From: Dama dama
Lineage: Eukaryota > Chordata > Mammalia > Artiodactyla > Cervidae
Length of the DNA: 64,000 nt
Reading direction: 5' to 3'
Assembly (NCBI RefSeq): GCF_033118175.1
Contig: NW_026870965.1
Span: 1,302,001-1,366,000 of the forward strand
Position 1 is the first letter of the stretch. Every line of letters starts with the position of its first letter. Under the pieces are notes generated by a model. The model was not told where the DNA came from and made no database searches. It saw only the letters and a program-made list of their open reading frames with translations. Both the position numbers and the translations under genes were made by a program. Positions 37,479 through 49,640 of this stretch are shown piece by piece.

Positions 37479-39418
37479 CAGTCTGAAAATTAGTAGGAGC
37501 ATATAGCGGTGTTGAAAAACATGAAGAGCCTGAAAAGGTGTGAAAAATATGAAGAGCTTCCAAAATTGTCAAAAATATGAGGAGCATGAAACGGTCTGAA
37601 AAATACGAGGAGCATGAAACGGTGTTGAAAAACATGAAGAGCTTGAAAAGGTGTGAAAAATATGAAGAGCTTCAAAAGGTGTGGAAAAATATCAAGAGCT
37701 TCAAAAGGTGTCAAAAATGAGATGAGCATGAAAAGGTCTGAATAATAGGAGGAGCATGAAGCAGTGTTGAAAAACATGAAGAGACTGAAAAGGTGTGAAA
37801 AATATGAAGAGCTTCAAAAGGTGTGAAAAATATGAGGAGCATGAAACCGTCTGAAAAATAGAAGCAGCATGAAACGGTGTTGAAAAACATGAAGAGCCTG
37901 AAAACGTGTGAAAAATAGGAGGAGCTTCAAAAGTTGTGAAAAGTATGAGGAGCATAAAACGGTCGGAAAAATAGGAGGAGCATGAAGCAGTGTTCAAAAA
38001 TATGAAGAGCCTGAAAAGGTGTGAAAAATATGAAGAGCTTCAAAATGTGTGAAAAATATGAACAGGTTCAAAAGGTGTAAATATGAGATGAGCATGAAAC
38101 GGTCTGAAAAATAGGAGGAGCATGAAGTGGTGTTGGAAAACATGAAGAGCCTGAAAAGGTGTGAAAAATATGAAGAGCTTCAAAATATTTCAAAAATAAG
38201 AAGGGCATGAACGGTCTAAAAAATAGGAGGAGCATGAAGCTGTGTTCAAAAACATGAAGAGACTGAAAAGGTGTGAAAAATATGAAGAGCTTCAAAACGT
38301 GTGAAAAATATGAGGAGCATGAAACAGTCTGAAAAATAGGAGGAGCATGATGCGGTGTTGAAAAATATGAAGAGCCTGAAAAGGTGTGAAAAATATGAAG
38401 AGCTTCAAAACGTGTGAATGTATGAGGAGCATGAAACGGTCTGAAAAATAGGAGGAAAATGAAGCAGTGTTGAAAAACATGCAGAGCTTGAAAAGGTGTG
38501 AAAAATATGAAGAGCTTCAAAAGGTGTGAAAAATATCAAGAGCTTCAAAAGGTGTCAAAAATGAGATGAGCATGAAACGGTCTGAATAATAGGAGGAGCA
38601 TGAAGCAGTGTTGAAAAACATGAAGAGACTGAAAAGGTGTGAAAAATATGAAGAGCTTCAAAAGGTGTGAAAAATATGAGGAGCATGAAACCGTCTGAAA
38701 AATAGAAGCAACATGAAACGGTGTTGAAAAACATGAAGAGCCTGAAAACGTGTGAAAAATAGGAGGAACTTCAAAAGGTGTGAAAAATGAGAGGAGCATG
38801 AAACGGTATGAAAAATAGAAGGAGCATGAGGCGGTGTTCTAAAACATGAAGAGCCTGAAAAGGTGTGGAAAATAGGAAGAGCTTCAAAAGGTGTCAAAAA
38901 TATGAGGAGCATGAAACGGTCTGAGAAATACGAGGAGCATGAAACGGTGTTGAAAAACTAGAAGAACCTGAAAAGGTGTGAAAAATATGAAGAGCTTCAT
39001 AAGGTGTCAAAATTATGAGGAGCATGAAACGGTCTGAAAAATAGGAGAAGCATGAAACGGTGTTCAAAAACATGAAGAGCCTGAAAAGGTGTGAAAAATA
39101 TGAAGAGCTTCAAAATTGTAAACAACATGAAGAGCTTCAAAAGGTGTCAAAAATGAGATGAGCATGAAACGGTCTGAAAAATAGGAGGAGGATGAAGTGG
39201 TGTTGAAAACATGAAGAGCATGAAAAAGTGTTGAATATGTGAAGAGCTTCAAAAGGTATCAAAAATATGAGGAGCATGAAACGGTCTGAAAAATAGGAGG
39301 AGCATGAAGCGGTGTTGAAAACATGAAGAGCCTGAAAAGGTGTGAAATAAATGAAGAGCTTCAAAAGGTGTCAAAAATATGAGAAGCATGAAACGGTCTG
39401 AAACATAGGAGGAGCATG
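37479..39418 (+). repeat. Domain 2 lead-in: mixed monomers with an 844-bp direct repeat
   Basis: These monomers belong to the second HOR family. The marker AATATCAAGAGCTTC at 37,689 recurs at 38,533, and 37,687-37,932 matches 38,531-38,776. Marker AACAGGTTC at 38,061 starts a segment that recurs at 40,679. The stretch 39,000-39,330 is repeated at about 46,560-46,895. No full 3-kb unit can be delimited here. Confidence 0.8.
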
Positions 39419-42400
39419 AATTATTGCTGACAAACTTAAAGATCCTGAAAAGGTGTGAAAAATATGAAGAGCTTCAAAAGTGTGAAATACATGAGGAGGA
39501 TGAAACGGTCTGAAAACTAGGAGGAGCCTGAAGCGGTGTTGAAAAACTTGAAGAGCCTGAAAAGGTGTGAAATATATGAAGAGCTTCAAAAGATGTGAAA
39601 ATTATGTGGAGCAGGAAACGGTCTGAAAATTAGGAGGTTCATGAAGCGGTGTTGAAAAACATGAGGAGCCTGAAAAGGTGTGAAAAATATGAAGAGCTTC
39701 AAAAGGTGTGAAATATATGAGGAGCTTGAAACGCTCTGAAAAACAGGAGGAGCATGAAGTGGTGTGGAAAAACATGAAGAGCATGAAAAAGTGTGAAAAA
39801 TATGAAGAGCTTCAAAAGGTGTGAAAAATATGAAGAGCTTCAAAAGGTGTCAAAAATATGAGGAGCATGAAACAGTCTGACAAATAGGAGGAGCAAGAAG
39901 CTGTATTGAAAAACAAGAAGAGTCTGAAAAGGTGTGAAATATATGAAGAGCTTCAAAAGGTGTCAAAAATGAGATGATAATGAAGCGGTCTGAAAAATTG
40001 GAGGAGCATGAAGTGCTGTTGAAAACCATGAAGAGCCTGAAAAGGTGTGAAAAATATGAAGAGCTTCAAAAGCTGTGAAAAATATGAAGAGCTTCAAAAG
40101 GAGACAAAAATATAAAGAGCATGAAACGGTCTGCAAAATAGGAGGAGCATGAAGGTGTGCTCAAAAACATGAAGAGCCTGAAAAGGTGTGAAAAATATGA
40201 AGAGCTTCAAAAGGTTTCAAAATATGAGGAGCATGAAAAAGTCTGAAAAATAGGAGGAGCAAGAAACGGTGTTCAAAAATATAAAGAGCCTGAAAAGGTG
40301 TGAAAAATATGAACAGCTTCAGAAGGTGTCAAAAATATGAGGAGCATAAAACGGTCTGAAAAACAGGAGGAGCATGAAATGGTGTTTAAATACATGAAGA
40401 GACTGTAAAGGTGTGAAAAACATGAAGAGCTTCAAATGGTGTGAAATACATGAGGAGCATGAAACGGTCTGAAAAATAGGAGGAGCATGAATGTGTGCTA
40501 AAAAACATGAAGAGCCTGAAAAGGTGTGAAAAACATGAAGAGCTTCAAAAGGTGTGAAAAGTATGAGGAGCATGAAACGGTCGGAAAAATAGGAGGAGCA
40601 TGAAGCAGTGTTCAAAAATATGAAGAGCCTGAAAAGGTGTGAAAAATATGAAGAGCTTCAAAATGTGTGAAAAATATGAACAGGTTCAAAAGGTGTAAAT
40701 ATGAGATGAGCATGAAACGGTCTGAAAAATAGGAGGAGCATGAAGTGGTGTTGGAAAACATGAATAGCCTGAAAAGGTGTGAAAAATATGAAGAGCTTCA
40801 AAAGGTGTCAAAAATATGAGGAGCATAAAACGGTCTGAAAAATAGGAGGAGCATGAAACGGTCTGAAAAATAGGAGGAGCATGAAGCGGTGTTGAAAAAC
40901 ATGAAGAGCCTGAAAAGGTGTGAAAAATATGAAGAGCTTCAAAAGGTGTCAAAAATATGATAGCATGAACGGTCTGAAAAACACTAGGAGCATGAAGCGG
41001 CATTGAAAAACATGAAGAGCCTGAAAAGGTGTGAAAAATATGAAGAGCTTCAAAATATTTCAAAAATAAGAGGGGCATGAACGGTCTAAAAAATAGGAGC
41101 ATGAAGCAGTGTTCAAAAACATGAAGAGACTGAAAAGGTGTGAAAAATATGAAGAGCTTCAAAACGTGTGAAAAATATGAGGAGCATGAAACAGTCTGAA
41201 AAATAGGAGGAGCATGATGCGGTGTTGAAAAACATGAAAAGCCTGAAAAGGTGTGAAAAATATGAAGAACTTCAAAACGTGTGAAAATATGAGGAGCATG
41301 AAACGGTCTGAAAAATAGGAGGAGCATGAAGCAGTGTTGAAAAACATGAAGACCTTGATAATGTGTGAAAAATATGAAGAGCTTCAAAAGGTGTGGAAAA
41401 ATATCAAGAGCTTCAAAAGGTGTCAAAAATGAGATGAGCATGACCGGTCTGAATAATAGGAGGAGCATGAAGCAGTGTTGAAAAACATGAAGAGACTGAA
41501 AAGGTGTGAAAAATATGAAGAGCTTCAAAAGGTGTGAAAAATATGAGGAGCATGAAATCGTCTGAAAAATAGAAGCAGCATGAAACCGTGTTGAAAAACA
41601 TGAAGAGCATGAAAACGTGTGAAAAATAGGAGGAGCTTCAAAAGGTGTGAAATATATGAGGAGCATGAAACGGTCGGAAAATAGGAAGAGCATGAAGCAG
41701 TGTTCAAAAATATGAAGAGCCTGAAAAGGTGTGAAAAATATGAAGAGCTTCAAAATGTGTGAAAAATATGAACAGGTTCAAAAGGTGTAAATATGAGATG
41801 AGCATGAAACGGTCTGTAAAATAGGAGGAGCATGAAGTGGTGTTGGAAAACATGAATAGCCTGAAAAGGTGTGAAAAATATGAAGAGCTTCAAAAGGTGT
41901 CAAAAATATGAGGAGCATAAAACGGTCTGAAAAATAGGAGGAGCATGAATCGCTCTGAAAAATAGGAGGAGCATGAAGCGGTGTTGAAAAATATGAAGAG
42001 CCTGAAAAGGTGTGAAAAATATGAAGAGCTTCAAAATATTTCAAAAATAAGAGGGGCATGAACGGTCTAAAAAATAGGAGGAGCATGATGCGGTGTTGAA
42101 AAATATGAAGAGCCTGAAAAGGTGAGAAAAATATGAAGAACTTCAAAACGTGTGAAAATATGAGGAGCATGAAACCGTCTGAAAAATAGAAGCAGCATGA
42201 AACGGTGTTGAAAAACATGAAGAGCCTGAAAACGTGTGAAATATAGGAGGAGCTTCAAAAGGTGTCAAAAATGAGATGAGCATGAAACGGTCTGAAAAAT
42301 AGGAGGAGGATGAAGTCGTGTTGAAAACATGAAGGGCATGAAAAGGTGTGAAATATATGAAGAGCTTCAAAAGGTGTCAAAAATATGAGGAGCATGAAAC

Positions 42401-42424
42401 GGTCTGAAACATAGGAGGAGCATG
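39419..42424 (+). repeat. Domain 2 HOR unit 1, 3,006 bp
   Basis: The unit is measured from the rare string AATTATTGCTGAC at 39,419 to AATTATTGTTGAC at 42,425. Further markers keep the 3,006-bp spacing: CTGTATTG at 39,901 and 42,907, AACAGGTTC at 40,679 and 43,685. It contains about 615 bp (around 41,650-42,230) missing from unit 2. That part holds a second AACAGGTTC (41,771) and looks like a shortened repeat of 40,570-41,600. At about 26.6 monomer lengths the unit is not a whole number of monomers, because single 28-bp sub-repeats have been gained or lost. Confidence 0.86.
40686..41753 (-). other. 355-codon open frame in satellite, judged not a gene
   Basis: This is the longest open frame in the window. 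Its translation is a low-complexity series of Phe, Leu, Ser, His and Pro blocks that simply mirrors the monomers, and related blocks appear in all three minus-strand frames throughout the array. It is open because local variants remove the two TGA triplets normally met in each monomer, and because 28-bp gains and losses shift the frame past others. The homologous region in unit 2 (from 43,692) is closed early, so there is no sign of selection on the frame. I see no domain and no convincing upstream signal. Confidence 0.9.
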
Positions 42425-44815
42425 AATTATTGTTGACAAACTTAAAGAGCCTGAAAAGGTGTGAAAAATATGAAGAGCTTCAAAAGTGTGAAATACATGA
42501 GGAGGAAGAAACGGTCTGAAAACTAGGAGGAGCCTGAAGCGGTGTTGAAAAACTTGAAGAGCCTGAAAAGGTGTGAAATATATGAAGAGCTTCAAAAGAT
42601 GTGAAAATTATGTGGAGCAGGAAACGGTCTGAAAATTAGGAGGTTCATGAAGCGGTGTTGAAAAACATGAGGAGCCTGAAAAGGTGTGAAAAATATGAAG
42701 AGCTTCAAAAGGTGTGAAATATATGAGGAGCTTGAAACGCTCTGAAAAAAAGGAGGAGCATGAAGTGGTGTTGAAAAACATGAAGAGCATGAAAAAGTGT
42801 GAAAAATATGAAGAGCTTCAAAAGGTGTGAAAAATATGAAGAGCTTCAAAAGGTGTCAAAAATATGAGGAGCATGAAACAGTCTGAAAAATAGGAGGAGC
42901 AAGAAGCTGTATTGCAAAACAAGAAGAGTCTGAAAAGGTGTGAAATATATGAAGAGCTTCAAAAGGTGTCAAAAATGAGATGATAATGAAGCGGTCTGAA
43001 AAATTGGAGGAGCATGAAGCGCTGTTGAAAACCATGAAGAGCCTGAAAAGGTGTGAAAAATATGAAGAGCTTCAAAAGCTGTGAAAAATATGAAGAGCTT
43101 CAAAAGGAGACAAAAATATAAGGAGCATGAAACGGTCTGAAAAATAGGAGGAGCATGAAGGTGTGCTCAAAAACATGAAGAGCCTGAAAAGGTGTGAAAA
43201 ATATGAAGAGCTTCAAAAGGTGTCAAAATATGAGGAGCATGAAAAAGTCTGAAAAATAGGAGGAGCAAGAAACGGTGTTCAAAAATATAAAGAGCCTGAA
43301 AAGGTGTGAAAAATATGAACAGCTTCAGAAGGTGTCAAAAATATGAGGAGCATAAAACGGTCTGAAAAACAGGAGGAGCATGAAATGGTGTTTAAATACA
43401 TGAAGAGACTGTAAAGGTGTGAAAAACATGAAGAGCTTCGAATGGTGTGAAATACATGAGGAGCATGAAACGGTCTGAAAAATAGGAGGAGCATGAATGT
43501 GTGCTAAAAAACATGAAGAGCCTGAAAATGTGTGAAAAACATGAAGAGCTTCAAAAGGTGTGAAAAGTATGAGGAGCATGAAACGGTCGGAAAAATAGGA
43601 GGAGCATGAAGCAGTGTTCAAAAATATGAAGAGCCTGAAAAGGTGTGAAAAATATGAAGAGCTTCAAAATGTGTGAAAAATATGAACAGGTTCAAAAGGT
43701 GTAAATATGAGATGAGCATGAAACGGTCTGAAAAATAGGAGGAGCATGAAGTGATGTTGGAAAACATGAATAGCCTGAAAAGGTGTGAAAAATATGAAGA
43801 GCTTCAAAAGGTGTCAAAAATATGAGGAACATAAAACGGACTGAAAAATAGGAGGAGCATGAAACGGTCTGAAAAATAGGAGGAGCATGAAGCGGTGTTG
43901 AAAAACATGAAGAGCCTGAAAAGGTGTGAAATATATGAAGAGCTTCAAAAGGTGTCAAAAATATGATAGCATGAACGGTCTGAAAAACCCTAGGAGCATG
44001 AAGCGGCATTGAAAAACATGAAGAGCCTGAAAAGGTGTGAAAAATATGAAGAGCTTCAAAATATTTCAAAAATAAGAGGGGCATGAACGGTCTAAAAAAT
44101 AGGAGGAGCATGAAGCTGTGTTCAAAAACATGAAGAGACTGAAAAGGTGTGAAAAATATGAAGAGCTTCAAAACGCGTGAAAAATATGAGGAGCATGAAA
44201 GAGTCTGAAAATAGGAGGAGCATGATGCGGTGTTGAAAAACATGAAAAGCCTGAAAAGGTGTGAAAAATATGAAGAGCTTCAAAACGTGTGAAAATATGA
44301 GGAGCATGAAACGGTCTGAAAAATAGGAGGAGCATGAAGCAGTGTTGAAAAACATGAAGACCTTGAAAAGGTGTGAAAAATATGAAGAGCTTCAAAAGGT
44401 GTGGAAAAATATCAAGAGCTGCAAAAGGTGTCAAAAATGAGATGAGCATGACCGGTCTGAATAATAGGAGGAGCATGAAGCAGTGTTGAAAAACATGAAG
44501 AGACTGAAAAGGTGTGAAAAATATGAAGAGCTTCAAAAGGTGTGAAAAATATGAGGAGCATGAAATCGTCTGAAAAATAGAAGCAGCATGAAACCGTGTT
44601 GAAAAACATGAAGAGCCTGAAAACGTGTGAAATATAGGAGGAGCTTCAAAAGGTGTCAAAAATGAGATGAGCATGAAACGGTCTGAAAAATAGGAGGACG
44701 ATGAAGTCGTGTTGAAAACATGAAGGGCATTAAAAGGTGTGAAATATATGAAGAGCTTCAAAAGGTGTCAAAAATATGAGGAGCATGAAACGGTCTGAAA
44801 CATAGGAGGAGCATG
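42425..44815 (+). repeat. Domain 2 HOR unit 2, 2,391 bp
   Basis: It has the same order as unit 1 but lacks the 615-bp internal repeat, so the next AATTATTGTTGAC comes at 44,816. GAGATGAGCATGACC at 44,439 matches 41,431. Substitutions relative to unit 1 are more frequent than between domain 1 neighbours, for example AAACCCTAGG near 43,985 for AAACACTAGG. Confidence 0.85.
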
Positions 44816-46900
44816 AATTATTGTTGACAAAATTAAAGAGACTGAAAAGGTGTGAAAAATATGAAGAGCTTCAAAAGTGTGAAATACATGAGGAGGATGA
44901 AACGGTCTGAAATCTAGGAGGAGCCTGAAGCGGTGTTGAAAAACTTGAAGAGCCTGAAAAGGTGTGAAATATATGAAGAGCTTCAAAAGACGTGAAAATT
45001 ATGTGGTCAGGAAACGGTCTGAAAATTAGGAGGTTCATGAAGCGGTGTTGAAAAACATGAGTAGCCTGAAAAGGTGTGAAAAATGTGAAGAGCTTCAAAA
45101 GGTGTGAAAAATATGAAGAGCTTCAAAAGGTGTCAAAAATATGAGGAGCATGAAACAGTCTGAAAAATAGGAGGAGCAAGAAGCTGTATTGAAAAACAAG
45201 AAGAGTCTGAAAAGGTGTGAAATATATGAAGAGCTTCAAAAGGTGTCAAAAATGAGATGATAATGAAGCGGTCTGAAAAATTGGAGGAGCATGAAGCGCT
45301 GTTGAAAACCATGAAGAGCCTGAAAAGGTGTGAAAAACATGAAGAGCTTCAAAAGGTGTGAAAAATATGAGGAGCATGAAACGGTCGGAAAAATAGGAGG
45401 AGCATGAAGCAGTGTTCAAAAATATGAAGAGCCTGAAAAGGTGTGAAAAATATGAAGAGCTTCAAAATGTGTGAAAAATATGAACAGGTTCAAAAGGTGT
45501 AAATATGAGATGAGCATGAAACGGTCTGAAAAATAGGAGGAGCATGAAGTGGTGTTGGAAAACATGAATAGCCTGAAAAGGTGTGAAAATATGAAGAGCT
45601 TCAAAAGGTGTCAAAAATATGAGGAGCATAAAACGGTCTGAAAAATAGGAAGAGCATGAAACGGTCTGAAAAATAGGAGGAGCATGAAGCGGTGTTGAAA
45701 AACATGAAGAGCCTGAAAAGGTGTGAAAAATATGAAGAGCTTCAAAAGGTGTCAAAAATATGATAGCATGAACGGTCTGAAAAACACTAGGAGCATGAAG
45801 CGGCGTTGAAAAACATGAAGAGCCTGAAAAGGTGTGAAAAATATGAAGAGCTTCAAAATATTTCAAAAATAAGAGGGGCATGAACGGTCTAAAAAATAGG
45901 AGGAGCATGAAGATGTGTTCAAAAACATGAAGAGACTGAAAAGGTGTGAAAAATATGAAGAGCTTCAAAAGGTGTCAAAAATGAGATGACCATGAAACGG
46001 TCTCAAAAATAGGAGGAGCATGATGCGGTGTTGAAAAACATGAAAAGCCTGAAAAGGTGTGAAAAATATGAAGAGCTTCAAAACGTGTGAAAATATGAGG
46101 AGCATGAAACGGTCTGAAAAATAGGAGGAGCATGAAGCAGTGTTGAAAAACATGAAGAGCTTGAAAAGGTGTGAAAAATATGAAGAGCTTCAAAAGGTGT
46201 GGAAAAATATCAAGAGCTTCAAAAGGTGTCAAAAATGAGATGAGCATGAAACGGTCTGAATAATAGGAGGAGCATGAAGCAGTGTTGAAAAACATGAAGA
46301 GACTGAAAAGGTGTGAAAAATATGAAGAGCTTCAAAAGGTGTGAAAAATATGAGGAGCATGAAACCGTCTGAAAAATAAAAGCAGCATGAAACGGTGTTG
46401 AAAAACATGAAGAGCCTGAAAAGGTGTGAAATATATGAAGAGCGTTAAAAGATGTGAAAATTATGTGGAGCAGGAAACGGTCTGAAAATTAGGAGGTTCA
46501 TGAAGCGGTGTTGAAAAACATGAAGAGCCTGAAAAGGTGTGAAAAATATGAAGAGCTTCAAAAGGTGTCGAAAATATGAGGAGCATGAAACGGTCTGAAA
46601 AATAGGAGAAGCATGAAACGGTGTTCAAAAACATGAAGAGCCTGAAAAGGTGTGAAAAATATGAAGAGCTTCAAAAGCTGTAAAAAATATGAAGAGCTTC
46701 AAAAGGTGTCAAAAATGAGATGAGCATGAAACGGTCTGAAAAATAGGAGGAGGATGAAGTGGTGTTGAAAACATGAAGAGCATGAAAAGGTGTTGAATAT
46801 ACGAAGAGCTTCAAAAGGTATCAAAAATATGAGGAGCATGAAACGGTCTGAAAAATAGGAGGAGCATGAAGCGGTGTTGAAAGACATGAAGAGCCTGAAA
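44816..46900 (+). repeat. Domain 2 HOR unit 3, rearranged and partial
   Basis: It starts as the earlier units, but CTGTATTG comes after 368 bp instead of 482, so one monomer is missing. From about 45,330 it jumps to the position matching 40,520. After AATATCAAGAGCTTC (46,206) it returns at about 46,430 to the GATGTGAAAATTATGTGG monomer otherwise found near 39,590, and then repeats 39,000-39,330. Beyond about 46,900 the 3-kb pattern is lost. Confidence 0.8.
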
Positions 46901-48830
46901 AGGTGTGAAAAATATGAGGAGCATAAAACGTTCTGAAAAACAGGAGGAGCATGAAACGGTGTTCAAAAACATGGAGACCCTGAAAAGGTGTGAAAAATTT
47001 GAAGAGCTTCAAAAGGTGTCAAAATATGAGGAGCATGAAACGGTCTGAAAAATAGGAGGAGCATGAAGCGGTGTTCAAAAATATGGAGAGCCTGAAAAGG
47101 TGTGATAAATATGAAGAGCTTCAAAGGTGTGAAAAATATGAGGAGCATGAAACGGTCTGAAAAATAGGCGGAGCATGAAATGGTGTTCAAATACATGAAG
47201 AGACTGAAAAGGTCTGAAAAACATGAAGAGCTACAAATGCTGTGAAATATATGAGGAGCATGAAACGGTCTGAAAATAGGAGGAGAATGAAACGGTCTGA
47301 AAAATAGGAGGAGCATGAAGTGGTGTTGAAAAACATGAAGAGCCTGAAAAGGTGTGAAAAATATGAAGAGCTTCAAAAGGTTTCAAATATATGAGTAGCA
47401 TCACACGGTCTGAAAAATTGGAGGAGCATGAAGCCGTGCCCAAAAACATGAAGAGCCTGAAAAGGTGTGAAAAATATGAAGAGCTACAAAAAGTGTCAAA
47501 AACATGAGGAGAATGAAATGGTCTCAAAAAAAGGAGGAGCATGAAACGGTCTGAAAAATAGGAGGAGCATGAAGCTCTGTTTAAAAACATGAAGAGCCTG
47601 AAAAGGTGTCAAAATATGAAGAGCTTCCAAAAGTGTCAAAAATATGAGGAGCATGAAACGGTCTGAAAAATAGGAATAGCATGAAACGGTCTGAAATATA
47701 GGAGGAGCATGGAATGGTGTTGGAAAACATGAAAAGCCTGAAAATGTGTGAAAAATAGGAGGAGCTTCAAACGGTGTGAAATACATGAGGAGCATGAAAC
47801 GGTCTGAAAAATAGGAGGAGCATGAAGCTCTGTTTAAAAACATGAAGAGCCTGAAAAGGAGTGAAAAATATGAAGAGCTTCAAAATGTGTGAAAAATATG
47901 AGGAGCATGAAACGGTCTGAAAAATAGGAGGAGCATGAAGCGGTGCCCAGAAACATGAAGAGCCGGAAAAGGAGAGAAAAATATGAAGAGCTTCAAAATG
48001 TGTGAAAAATATGACGAGCATAAAACGGTCTGAAAAATAGGAGGAGCATGAAGCGGTGCCCAAAAACATGAAGAGCCGGAAAACGTGTGAAAAATATGAA
48101 GAGCTTCAAAAGGTGTCAAAAATATGAGGAGCATGAAACGGTCTGAAACATAGGAGGAGCATGAAGCGGTGTTGAAAATCATGAAGAGCCTGAAAACGTG
48201 TGAAAAATATGAAGAGCTTCAAAAGCTGTCAAAAATATGACGAGCATGAAACGGTCTCAAATATATGAGGAGCATGAAACGGTCTGAAAAATAGGAGGAG
48301 CATGAAGCGGTGTTGAAAAACATGAAGAGCCTGAAAAGGGGTGAAAAATATGAAGAGCTTCAAATGTTGTCAGAAATATGAGGAGCATGAAACGGTCTGA
48401 AACATAGGAGGAGCATGAAGTTGTGTTGAAAAATATGAAGAGCATGAAAATGTGTGAAAATATGAAAAGCTTCAAAAGGTGTGAAACATATGAAGAGGTT
48501 AAAAAGGTGTCAAAAATATGAGGAGAATGAAACGGTCTGAAAAATTGGAGAAGCATGAAACGGTGTTCAAACGTGAAGAGCCTGAAAAGTTGTGAAAAAT
48601 ATGAAGAGCTTCAAAACATGTCAAAAATATGAGGAGCATGAAACGGTCTGAAAAACTGGAGGAGCATGAAGCAGTGGTCAAAAACATGAAGAGGCTGAAA
48701 AGGTGTGAAAAATATGAAGAGCTTCAAAAGGTGTCAAAAATCGATGAGCAGGAAATGGTCTGAAAAATAGGAGGAGCATGAAGTGATGTTAAAATCATGA
48801 AGAGCCTGAAAAGGTGTGAAATATATGAAG

Positions 48831-49640
48831 AGCTTCTAAAGATGTCAAAAATATGAGGAGCATGTAACGGTCTGAAAAATAGTAGGAGCATGAAGCGGTG
48901 TTCAAAAACATGAAGAGCCTGAAAGGTGTGAAATATATGAAGAGTTTCTAATGGTGTCAAAAATATGAGGAGCATTTAACGGTCTGAAAAATAGGAGGAG
49001 CAAGAAGGGGTGTTGAAAAACATGAAGAACCTGAATAGGTGGGAGAAATATGAAGATCTTCAAATGGTGTGAAAAATATGAGGAGCAAGAAACGGTCTGA
49101 AAAAGAGGAGGAGCATGTAGCGGTGTTGAAAAACATGAAGAGCCTGAAAAGGTGTGAAAAACATGAAGAACTTCTAAACGTGTCAAAATTATGAGGAGCA
49201 TGTAACGGTCTGAAAAAATAGGAGGAGCATGAAGCGGTGTTCAAACACATGAAGAGCCTGAAAGGTGTGAAACATATGAAGACTTTCTAAAGGTGTCAAA
49301 AATATGAGGAGCATGTAACGGTCTGAAAAATAGGAGGAGCATGAAGCGGTGTTCAAAAACATGAAGAGCCTGAAAGGTGTGAAATATATGAAGAGTTTCT
49401 AAAGATGTCAAAAATATGAGGAGTATTTAACTGTCTGAAAAATAGGAGGAGCATGAAGCGGTGTTCAAAAACATGAAGTGCCTGATAGGTGTGAAATATA
49501 TGAAGAGTTTCTAAGGGTGTCAAAAATATGAGGAGCAAGTAACGGTCTGAAAAATAGGAGGAGCATGAAGCGGTATTCAAAAACATGAAGAGCCTGAAAA
49601 GGTGTGAAAAATATGAAGAGTTACTAAAGGTGTCAAAAAT
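48831..49640 (+). repeat. Local homogenised run of one monomer variant
   Basis: Several successive monomers share unusual variants: GCCTGAAAGGTG (one A fewer), GAGTTTCTAAAG in s2 in place of GAGCTTCAAAAG, and CATGTAACGG or CATTTAACGG in s3. They occur near 48,857, 48,945, 49,290, 49,403 and 49,515 and are not seen together elsewhere. This looks like a small local expansion of a single monomer type. Confidence 0.78.

Noticed and set aside
40686..41753. Long minus-strand open frames, up to 355 codons, as protein-coding genes or a repetitive secreted or membrane protein
   Set aside because: They are translations of the satellite, occur in all three minus frames, and follow from low stop density in a purine-rich repeat. 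The homologous copy from 43,692 is closed early, and there is no domain or sign of constraint.
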